Assembly: GCA_002329075.1 (NCBI GenBank)
Contig: DCXR01000079.1
Location: 1 to 60,656, forward strand
Direction of reading: 5' to 3'
Source of the DNA: Candidatus Neomicrothrix sp. UBA2131
GTDB taxonomy: Bacteria; Actinomycetota; Acidimicrobiia; Acidimicrobiales; MedAcidi-G1
DNA length: 60,656 bases
A model generated the notes under the pieces. It saw nothing but the letters and a program-made list of their open reading frames with translations. It made no database searches and had not been told where the DNA came from. Positions 54,727-60,656 of the stretch are shown here, piece after piece. Position 1 is the first letter of the stretch, and each line of letters opens with the position of its first letter. Made by a program: the position numbers and the translations under genes.

Positions 54727-55001
54727 CACCGAGTCGGTTCGGTTGCCTGTGGTGCACCCCGGTACGCATCGTTGACGCGCCGGTGGAAGCGGTGGGCCGC
54801 ATGTTCGGACCTCCCGGGAGCGCCTCCCTCACGGAGTCGCTCCGCGCAGCAGGCCCGCTGCCACGACCGGGGGAACACGGCTTCACACTCGGGGTCCAGC
54901 CACGAGGGGTCGGTGTATGCGTCGGCGCCCAGCGACTGGGAGGCCCGCGGATCCCACCCGGCGACGACCGGCTCGAGGTCTGCGTGCGTGGGGTGGGCCA
55001 C
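54726..55001 (-). pseudogene. N-terminal remnant of a Rieske oxygenase alpha subunit
   Basis: Ninety-one codons with a GTG start 2 nt after the desaturase stop. Residues 23-56 align without gaps to residues 41-74 of the intact Rieske protein at 37673-38941, with 12 of 34 identical (shared ADAYT, Glu, Phe, SW). The [2Fe-2S] and iron domains are absent and the rest is charged, low-complexity sequence. It is most likely a deletion remnant still carried, and perhaps still translated, in the operon; a small functional protein cannot be excluded. Confidence 0.55.
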
Positions 55002-55003
55002 GG

Positions 55004-55978
55004 TCAGGCCGTTTCGAACCGGCGGCGACCCCTGAACGCCTCATGGGCCTCGGGGGTGCCGTCGTGCCATGTCCCGAAGAGCTTGTCGAGGGGTGTCGGG
55101 GTGTTGCCGTAGTTGACCTCGAAGTAGCGGTGGTGCAGGTGGTGGAACTGGTCGCCGGCCGAGATCCGGAAGCGGCCACCCAGGGTCACCTCGTCGAAGC
55201 CGGAGTGGGTGATCGATGGACTGATTCCGTTGAAGAAGCCGGTCATGAGGAAGATCACCGGATGGGCGGGCACCACCCACCAGAACAGGAACACCGAGAA
55301 GTAGATGAGGTGTTCGAGCGGATGCATCGAGATGCCGGTCCATGGTCCCGTGTTGGCGTTGCGGTGGTGTACTTCGTGTGCACTCCGGTAGATGGGTTCC
55401 CAGTGCAGGAGTCGGTGGTTGAGGTAGAAGTGCGCCGTCCCCCAGAAGAACACGCCGAACACGAGCACTCCGAGGTAGACGGGTGCGCTGTCCCAGTCGG
55501 CGTGGGGGATGCTCCCGTCGGCCCAGAGCCACATGGTCAGCGACTCGTAGAGCGTCCAGACGGTGACGCCGCTGGCGAGGCTCCAGAACACGTTGTCCTT
55601 CACCTGGTTGCGCCAGAGAAACTTCCGGCTGTCGGTAGCCGGCCAGCGCTCGTTGAACTTGTAGTCGCGGTCCTGGGATCGCCGGATGTAGAGCCACCAG
55701 TGCAGGAGACCGGCGACGATCGTGAGCAGGACCGCGTTGCGGAACCAGATTAGGCCCATCCAGCCCGGCGACAGGGTCTGCATCGTCGAGGTGGCAGGTG
55801 TCAGCCACCTCCAGGTCACGACGGCCAGTGCCGTGAAGAAGAAGCCCCACGGAAACATCAGGTCGGCGACGAGCCACTTCAGGGTCGCAACGGGGCGCGG
55901 CGGCCAGTCGTAGAGGGGCGGGTGTCCGATCGGGTCGGGTGGCTGGTAGCCGCCCCGGGGCACGGTCGCCTCGGTCAC
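55004..55978 (-). CDS. Sterol desaturase/fatty acid hydroxylase superfamily protein
   Basis: A 324-residue membrane di-iron enzyme with at least four helices and the histidine boxes HFYLNHRLLH, SAHEVHHRN, MHPLEH and FHHLHHRYFEVNYG. It would hydroxylate or desaturate a lipid (fatty acid, hopanoid, carotenoid or similar) using O2. The GTG start overlaps a 13-codon micro-ORF that bridges from the protease gene; a GGAGGGGGG run 9 nt upstream is a good Shine-Dalgarno. Confidence 0.88.
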   Translation of the reverse strand: MTEATVPRGGYQPPDPIGHPPLYDWPPRPVATLKWLVADLMFPWGFFFTALAVVTWRWLTPATSTMQTLSPGWMGLIWFRNAVLLTIVAGLLHWWLYIRRSQDRDYKFNERWPATDSRKFLWRNQVKDNVFWSLASGVTVWTLYESLTMWLWADGSIPHADWDSAPVYLGVLVFGVFFWGTAHFYLNHRLLHWEPIYRSAHEVHHRNANTGPWTGISMHPLEHLIYFSVFLFWWVVPAHPVIFLMTGFFNGISPSITHSGFDEVTLGGRFRISAGDQFHHLHHRYFEVNYGNTPTPLDKLFGTWHDGTPEAHEAFRGRRRFETA

Positions 55979-56016
55979 GAGACCGCACCCCCCTCCAGGA
56001 CGTTGGTGACACTCAT
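55975..56016 (-). other. 13-codon bridging micro-ORF
   Basis: MSVTNVLEGGAVS: its ATG overlaps the protease stop (ATGA) and its TGA overlaps the desaturase GTG (GTGA), so a ribosome could pass through all three. It may be a coupling device or chance. Confidence 0.3.
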
Positions 56017-57563
56017 CGGCATGCCTCGTCCTCTCCCGCCTGGACCGTGACGCTATAGCCGACCGGGACCTCGCCGATCATGCCCAGGTCGAGGTCGTAG
56101 GTGCCGGTAGCGGGTGCCACGACGACCATGGATGCGCCGGCCCCGTAGAGGCCGGTCCCGGCGTCGTCGTTCGAGGCAATCAGGAAGTCGTCGAGGTACA
56201 GGCTCATGACCGAGTCACCGAGGGAGTCGACCTGGATCCTGACCTGCTCGTCGGCCTCCAGTTCGATGTGGAACCGGTCCGTGTCGTACAGGTGTCCGAT
56301 GTTCCCGGTCGCCGAGCTGCCCGCACGCAGTGTGTCGCTTCCGTTCTCCGGGTCATCGAGTGGCACCAGGGGGTGGGAGGACGTCACCTCGACCGACTCC
56401 CATTCGGCTGGGGACCAGTAGCCCACCGACACCACGTAGCGGCCCGGCAGGACCCGAACTTCGAGGGTCTCCCCGTCCCCCTCCGCGTTCTCGTCCGCGT
56501 AGAAGGCATCGGGATCCTCCTCGCTGTACGGGCCTCCGAAGAGGTAGTCGAACTCGTCGTCGGCGTAGGCGGGGATCGGGGGAAACCCGTCGGCGGAGTC
56601 GATTACGAGCCAGATGTCGGCACCGGAGGGTGCCGACGCCCGGACCGAGAGGGTCGGTAGGGCCTCGGTGACGGTGACGAGGAAGGCGGCGGTGTCGTAG
56701 TAGGCGCTGGTCGCCTCCTGTAGTTTCCGTCCGGGCGTTTCCGTCGACCCGCTCCCCGGCAGGTACATCGGTTGCAGGACGCGCACCACGTCCTCGGCGG
56801 AGAACACCAGCCCGAAGTTCGAATCCGTGAAGCCGCCCAGGCCTGAGATCCCGATCAGGTTGCCACGTTCATCGAGGAGTGCACCGCCGCTCTGCCCGCC
56901 GGCGATGAGGGCATCGACCTGGAGGAAGGTCACGTCGAGGCACGGGTGGCGTCTACGTCGGCTCAGGATCCCGGCCGTGATGGTCGCTTCGGGGTCGGAC
57001 TCGACCTCTCCGGGGAAGCCCACCAGGTAGACGGCTTCACCGACCCGAACAGTTTCGGCCGAGCCGAAGTCGAGTGCGGGCAGGGTCTCGGCCACCGGCC
57101 CGGTGAGGGGTCCGACGAGCGCCAGGTCGTTCAGCCAGTCCCGGGCGTGGACCGGGATGTCGACGAACTCGCCGACCGAGGTGAACAGGCGAACCGTGGG
57201 GTACCGCCCGACGACGTGGGCGTTGGTCACGACCCACCCGTCGGAGAGGACGAGGCCGCTGCCGGTCCCGCTCGGGCCCTCGATGAACACCACCGAGGGC
57301 GAGGCGACAGCGAAGACCTCCGCTGCCGTAGGCATGGGAGCGGGGACAGTCGTGGTCGAGGAGGTGGTTGCGGGCGGCGCCGTTGTTGGCGGCACCGTGC
57401 TCGTGGACCTCGCCACGCGGGCCTCGAGGTCGGCGACCTGCTCCTGGAGTGATTCGACCACGGCCGCCTGTTCCAGCAACAGGTCCGAATCGGCGGAGTC
57501 GTCGCCGGCGGTGCATCCGACGAGGAGAGCGGCCGTAGTCAGCAGCAGGAAGGGTGAACGCAT
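56013..57563 (-). CDS. Lipoprotein trypsin-like serine protease (S1C type)
   Basis: A 516-residue exported lipoprotein: lipobox LVGC (Cys17), a short coiled coil, a Thr/Pro-rich linker (55-78), then a trypsin fold with His116 (TNAHVVG), Asp146 (NDLALV) and Ser225 (GGQSGGAL). There is no PDZ domain. The C-terminal 200 residues look like one or two PPC-type beta domains (DTDRFHIELEADEQVRI). It is likely a surface-anchored protease for damaged or foreign proteins. GATACT lies 6 nt before the ATG. Confidence 0.86.
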   Translation of the reverse strand: MRSPFLLLTTAALLVGCTAGDDSADSDLLLEQAAVVESLQEQVADLEARVARSTSTVPPTTAPPATTSSTTTVPAPMPTAAEVFAVASPSVVFIEGPSGTGSGLVLSDGWVVTNAHVVGRYPTVRLFTSVGEFVDIPVHARDWLNDLALVGPLTGPVAETLPALDFGSAETVRVGEAVYLVGFPGEVESDPEATITAGILSRRRRHPCLDVTFLQVDALIAGGQSGGALLDERGNLIGISGLGGFTDSNFGLVFSAEDVVRVLQPMYLPGSGSTETPGRKLQEATSAYYDTAAFLVTVTEALPTLSVRASAPSGADIWLVIDSADGFPPIPAYADDEFDYLFGGPYSEEDPDAFYADENAEGDGETLEVRVLPGRYVVSVGYWSPAEWESVEVTSSHPLVPLDDPENGSDTLRAGSSATGNIGHLYDTDRFHIELEADEQVRIQVDSLGDSVMSLYLDDFLIASNDDAGTGLYGAGASMVVVAPATGTYDLDLGMIGEVPVGYSVTVQAGEDEACR

Positions 57564-57569
57564 GCTGGG

Positions 57570-57575
57570 AGTATC
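57570..57575 (-). promoter_or_regulatory. Possible -10 hexamer GATACT, leaderless protease gene
   Basis: GATACT on the minus strand, 6 nt before the ATG at 57563; no Shine-Dalgarno. Confidence 0.4.
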
Positions 57576-57597
57576 GCAGCCCTGTGGACCCCGGGCC

Positions 57598-58764
57598 TCA
57601 GGCGACGATCGGCAGTTCCCGGGGGGCCCTCCTGGAAAGCAGTTCCGGGCCGTCTTCACGGACCACGAGGTTCTCCTCGTGGAGCATCATGCATCCGGGC
57701 GCCCATACGAGGCCCGGTTCGAGGGTCAGCACCATTCCCTCGGTGATCACCGTGTCGTCGTCGTAGGTGTTCGAGGGCCATTCCGTCACCTGCATCCCGA
57801 GCCCGTGCCCGAGGCGGCCGACGTCGTTGCCCAGGGACCCGCCTGCGTCGAGCACCTCGGCCATCGCCGCCCAGAGGTCGGAGGTGGTGACGCCGGGTCG
57901 GAGCATCGACAGACCGGCCTCGGTGGCGTCCCAGACGGTCTCGTGGGCCCTGCGGGCACCGTCGTCGGCGCTGCCGAAGGCGTAGTAGCGGTCGAAGTCG
58001 CTGAAGTAGCCGTCGAACACGGTGCCCGTGTCGAACATGAGCAGGTCCCCTTCCCCTATGACCCGGTCAGAGGGCTGTCTGATCACATCGACGAAGCCGG
58101 GCCCGGTGGCCCCCACCAGGTACGGCACGTCGTCGGCCCCGCGCCGGAGCAGGTCGATTCGGAATGCGCCGAAGGCCTCCCGCTCGCTCATGCCGGCTGA
58201 CAGCAGGCCCGGTATGCCCTCGAAGGCGTCGGAGACGATGCCGCAGACGTGGGCCGTCTTGGCGATCTCGAGCTCGGACTTGTGCATCCGCAGGCTCCGC
58301 ACGACCTCAGTGGCGTCGTGGTAGGCGACGTCGATCGTCGCCTCCTGCAGGTCGTCCCAGTCGGCGAGCGGCATGCGCAGGTGGGTCTCGTGTCCCATCG
58401 GGACGCCGACCCTGCCCTCGGTGCCGGCCACCTCGTGGAGGGTCGACGCCAGGAGGGACACCCCGTCGTTGTCGGGCCGCGGGGCCGGCCAGGTGCGGAT
58501 GTCCCGTATCCACGTCTCCCCCATCGCGGGCGCACCGATGCCCGGGATCACGGCGATCGGGGGACCCTCCAACGGCACGACCACGAACCACGGACGTGTC
58601 GGACTCTGCCAGAAGGGGGTGTCAAAGCCTGTGAAGTAGCGGACCTCGGGTTCGGTGCACAGCAGCAGGGCGTCGAGCCGTCGCTCGGCCAGCATCGCCT
58701 GGGCGGCGGCGGTCCGCCGTTCGTATTCCCCGACCGGGAAGCCCCTCGGCGGAGCGTCGCTCAT
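57598..58764 (-). CDS. M24 metallopeptidase-family hydrolase (Xaa-Pro peptidase/creatinase fold)
   Basis: A 388-residue pita-bread enzyme: creatinase-type N-terminal domain (LLLCTEPEVRYFTGFDTPF), then the catalytic domain with metal ligands in FDTGTVFDGYFSDFDR (two Asp), LGHGLGMQV (His), TLEPGL (Glu) and MLHEENLVV (Glu). All five ligands are present, so it should be a metal-dependent peptidase or amidohydrolase. Neighbours point to a compatible-solute or amide substrate as in ectoine hydrolase, but the N-terminal domain does not match DoeA closely. ATG overlaps the upstream stop (ATGA). Confidence 0.87.
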   Translation of the reverse strand: MSDAPPRGFPVGEYERRTAAAQAMLAERRLDALLLCTEPEVRYFTGFDTPFWQSPTRPWFVVVPLEGPPIAVIPGIGAPAMGETWIRDIRTWPAPRPDNDGVSLLASTLHEVAGTEGRVGVPMGHETHLRMPLADWDDLQEATIDVAYHDATEVVRSLRMHKSELEIAKTAHVCGIVSDAFEGIPGLLSAGMSEREAFGAFRIDLLRRGADDVPYLVGATGPGFVDVIRQPSDRVIGEGDLLMFDTGTVFDGYFSDFDRYYAFGSADDGARRAHETVWDATEAGLSMLRPGVTTSDLWAAMAEVLDAGGSLGNDVGRLGHGLGMQVTEWPSNTYDDDTVITEGMVLTLEPGLVWAPGCMMLHEENLVVREDGPELLSRRAPRELPIVA

Positions 58765-59540
58765 GTTGGCAGTCCGTGCTCGAAGAGGGTGCCGAGGCCG
58801 GGGATGGCGTCCTGGACTCCCGCCAGTCGGTGCAGGTGCCAGGCGAATGCCTGGTTGCTGGACACGACGGGCCGACCCAGTTCCGCCTCGAGGCCTGCGA
58901 GCACACCGAAGGTCCGCAGGCTGGTGCACGAAACGAAGACGGCGTCACAACCCGACTCCGACCCGATCCGGCGTACGGCGTCGGCGACGGACGCCTCGGT
59001 GATCCGTCCTACCACGTTGTCGTCCTCCTCGAGGAAGGAGCCGACCGCTGCCACTTCGATTCCGCGGTCCTGGTAGTGGGCGCCCATGCGGAGCGTCACC
59101 TCGGCGTTGTAGGGCGCAAGGAGCCCGATGGAGCGGATGTCGAGGGTCCTGAATGCCGCGAGGGCGGCGCTGATCGGATCGGTACAGGGCACGCCGGGAT
59201 GTGCAAGGCCGACGGCCGCAGCGACCTGTTCCTCACCGATGAGGGTCGCGCCCGAGGTGCAGGCGTAGCCGATGGCGTCGAAACCGAATACCGGCGGCAG
59301 GAGGCCGGCGGCGACCGGAATCCGGGCCTCCATGGCCCGGAGCGTCTCCGTCGTGACCGTCGCGTCCATGGGGATTCGGGAGACGTGGTGGGCGACGCCG
59401 TCGAGGTGGAGCGAGCGGACTTCCGCCTCGACGGTCCGGTCGGTTTCGAGCACGATGAGACCGAGGAGTGCCCGCGGGCCAACTCCCTCGTCGGTCGTGA
59501 AGGCGAATCGTTGGACCTGATCGGAGGGCCGGACGGTCAC
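58761..59540 (-). CDS. Asp/Glu racemase superfamily protein (EutA/maleate isomerase-like)
   Basis: A 259-residue protein of the maleate isomerase/arylmalonate decarboxylase branch: GPRALLGLIVLETDRTVE, the two catalytic cysteines Cys94 (GYACTSG) and Cys205 (VSCTSLR), and SSNQAFAWHLHRLAG. Opening and ending closely follow EutA, which with EutB and EutC handles hydroxyectoine in ectoine catabolism. The enzyme would isomerise or decarboxylate a small diacid or work with the M24 partner. The GTG start overlaps the PhyH stop (GTGA). Confidence 0.8.
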   Translation of the reverse strand: MTVRPSDQVQRFAFTTDEGVGPRALLGLIVLETDRTVEAEVRSLHLDGVAHHVSRIPMDATVTTETLRAMEARIPVAAGLLPPVFGFDAIGYACTSGATLIGEEQVAAAVGLAHPGVPCTDPISAALAAFRTLDIRSIGLLAPYNAEVTLRMGAHYQDRGIEVAAVGSFLEEDDNVVGRITEASVADAVRRIGSESGCDAVFVSCTSLRTFGVLAGLEAELGRPVVSSNQAFAWHLHRLAGVQDAIPGLGTLFEHGLPT

Positions 59541-60403
59541 GAGGCCTCTTGGGCCTGCTGCCCGAAGAAGGAGGCGCCGGTCGGAACCTCGGAGAACGCC
59601 ATCTCCATGGAGGTGCAGCGGACCCGGTTGGTGCGCACGCCGCGGACCAACTCGCCCTCGTGCTCGCTCGGGACGTGGCTGGTCTCGAGCGGGTAGCAGT
59701 CCTCGGAGCGGTAGGCGCTGATGAACAGCGTGCGTGGGTGGTCGGACATGTTCGGCCCCGAACCGTGGAGCATGCGGCCGTGCATGAGGCAGGCGGAACC
59801 GGCCGGACCGATGCACGGGACCGCCTCGGACCGCGCCATCTCGATGACCTCCGGGCCGACGGTTCCGGTGAACACGCCGTCGTGCCAGTGCTCGTACAGC
59901 GGGCCCCGGTGACTCCCGGGCACGACCTCGAGTGGTCCGTTGTCGAGCGTCACCTCGTCGAGGAAGTAGAGGATGGCGAGCATGTCGTCGTTCGTGTGCA
60001 ACTCGAACAGGAAGTCCTGGTGGAACTTGACCTCGGTGGCGGCACCGGGCTGCTTCGAGTTGACCTTCGAGTGGCTGAATTCGAGGTTGGGACCGATGAG
60101 TTCCGCCGCGGCGTCGACGGCGAGGCACGAACGCATGACGGACAGGTAGGCATCCGACAGTTCGGTCGGTGAGGCGATGCGCCTCAGTGCAGGCCGTTCG
60201 GCGGAGTGGCCCGGTTCGAGGTCGAAGCGCGGGCGTCCGTCGACGGTCAGGCCATAGGGCTCATCGTGGAGGCGACTCTCCTCCACCCAGGCGTCGAACT
60301 GTTCGTTCAGGTGGTCGAGGATGGTGACGGGCAGGGCCTCAGGCAGGAACAGCCAGCCTTCCCGCTCGAACTGATCGACCTGCGCCTCCGCAAGGATGCT
60401 CAC
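59537..60403 (-). CDS. Phytanoyl-CoA dioxygenase (PhyH) family protein, second copy
   Basis: A 288-residue Fe(II)/2-oxoglutarate oxygenase: KFHQDFLFELHTNDDML (His-x-Asp iron ligands), LDNGPLEVVPGSHRGPLY, and the distal MLHGSGPN with the 2-oxoglutarate Arg in DHPRTLF. The iron motif differs from the ectoine hydroxylase EctD signature (WHSDFETWH), so EctD itself is unlikely. GTG 60403 has a strong Shine-Dalgarno (AGGAGG, 7 nt) and overlaps the upstream stop (GTGA). It leads into the EutA-like and M24 genes. Confidence 0.87.
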   Translation of the reverse strand: MSILAEAQVDQFEREGWLFLPEALPVTILDHLNEQFDAWVEESRLHDEPYGLTVDGRPRFDLEPGHSAERPALRRIASPTELSDAYLSVMRSCLAVDAAAELIGPNLEFSHSKVNSKQPGAATEVKFHQDFLFELHTNDDMLAILYFLDEVTLDNGPLEVVPGSHRGPLYEHWHDGVFTGTVGPEVIEMARSEAVPCIGPAGSACLMHGRMLHGSGPNMSDHPRTLFISAYRSEDCYPLETSHVPSEHEGELVRGVRTNRVRCTSMEMAFSEVPTGASFFGQQAQEAS

Positions 60404-60656
60404 GGCAAGTCCTCCTTTTCGTGGTGTTCGGCCTCGCGTTGGCCGGATCGTATGCCCTCGACCGCCCGTGTGGCGTCCTCGACGACGGATTCCAGGCGGA
60501 CCATGGCGTCCCAGGGACCGGCGCCGAAGCCGATCTCGTCGATGAGGGCCTCCGGTCGGCCCCACCGGCCACTGCTCCCTCCCCGCATACGGAATCCGTT
60601 CGCTTGCAGCCCTCTCGGACGCCTCGGGCATAAGGCCACGGAGACAAGCGGATTTC
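60400..60656 (-). CDS. Unidentified coding tail at right edge (start uncertain)
   Basis: A minus-strand frame that stays open to the window edge and ends in a TGA overlapping the PhyH GTG. The last 48 codons (ALIDEIGFGAGPWDAMVRL onwards) have the strong C/G third-position bias of real genes here; the part beyond about 60560 does not, so the gene may start at ATG 60588 (62 residues) or outside the window. No domain recognised. It belongs to the PhyH-EutA-M24 operon. Confidence 0.45.
   Translation of the reverse strand, partial: NPLVSVALCPRRPRGLQANGFRMRGGSSGRWGRPEALIDEIGFGAGPWDAMVRLESVVEDATRAVEGIRSGQREAEHHEKEDLP

Noticed and set aside
57598..58764. DddP (M24-fold DMSP lyase) as identity of the M24 gene
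   Set aside because: The N-terminal domain and the residues around the metal site look like ordinary Xaa-Pro peptidase/creatinase relatives, and no DMSP genes are near.
59537..60403. EctD ectoine hydroxylase as identity of the second PhyH gene
   Set aside because: The EctD iron-site signature WHSDFETWH is absent (FHQDFLFEL instead) and no ectABC genes are nearby.

Overview
The window is GC-rich, densely packed bacterial chromosome and looks actinobacterial, most likely a free-living member of Acidimicrobiia. This rests on an AftD-like arabinofuranosyltransferase, an F420-type (Ddn-like) nitroreductase fold protein, MenB, very high GC at third codon positions, many GTG starts, and at least a dozen genes whose start codon sits 6-9 nt after a TANNNT-type hexamer, as in leaderless transcripts. 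The lineage is an inference. I see no rRNA, tRNA, transposase, integrase, CRISPR array or phage gene, and no stretch over 300 bp without a gene.

Layout. 0-11.3 kb: a lipoprotein cut by the left edge, a DEDDh exonuclease, an MFS exporter, then a cell-envelope polysaccharide block (MBOAT O-acyltransferase, GT4 glycosyltransferase, a 1,426-residue AftD-like GT-C enzyme, a DUF2142 membrane protein) and an alpha/beta hydrolase. 11.3-19 kb: glutamate synthase gltB-gltD and a divergent M18 aminopeptidase. 19-26.4 kb: potassium and energy block (5-FCL, trkA and two tandem trkH on one strand; hppA, with a potassium-dependent-type signature, on the other). 26.4-31.8 kb: PAP2 phosphatase, M23 murein hydrolase, a fused double CaiB/BaiF CoA-transferase, and menB. 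31.8-37.6 kb: TauD dioxygenase, an orphan zinc-type ABC ATPase with a Zur-like box, and a tight upp-deacetylase-alkB-phyH-acyltransferase array.

37.6-47.3 kb is the most coherent metabolic unit: a Rieske oxygenase followed by all four subunits of heterotetrameric sarcosine oxidase (soxBDAG), then an amidase, a thioesterase resembling the betainyl-CoA thioesterase domain of carnitine degradation, and an MFS carrier. Read together they suggest stepwise N-demethylation of glycine betaine or a related methylated amine, feeding C1 units to tetrahydrofolate. A perfect 6-4-6 palindrome lies in the promoter of the first gene.

47.3-60.7 kb holds small enzymes (alpha/beta hydrolase, YciI, Ddn-like, YbaN), an arylsulfatase, an aldehyde dehydrogenase-hydrolase-sterol desaturase operon containing what looks like the N-terminal stub of a lost Rieske oxygenase, a lipoprotein trypsin-like protease, and at the right edge an operon chained by 4-nt overlaps: unknown gene, PhyH dioxygenase, EutA/maleate isomerase-like protein, M24 hydrolase. 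The last operon resembles ectoine-utilisation modules but is not a full match.

I found no clear new defence or mobile system. The best leads are the betaine/sarcosine operon with its operator, the leaderless promoter grammar (including -10 hexamers built on the stop codon of the preceding gene), the potassium-linked hppA/trk block with a structured hppA leader, the Zur-boxed orphan ABC ATPase, and the half-degenerate fused CoA-transferase.
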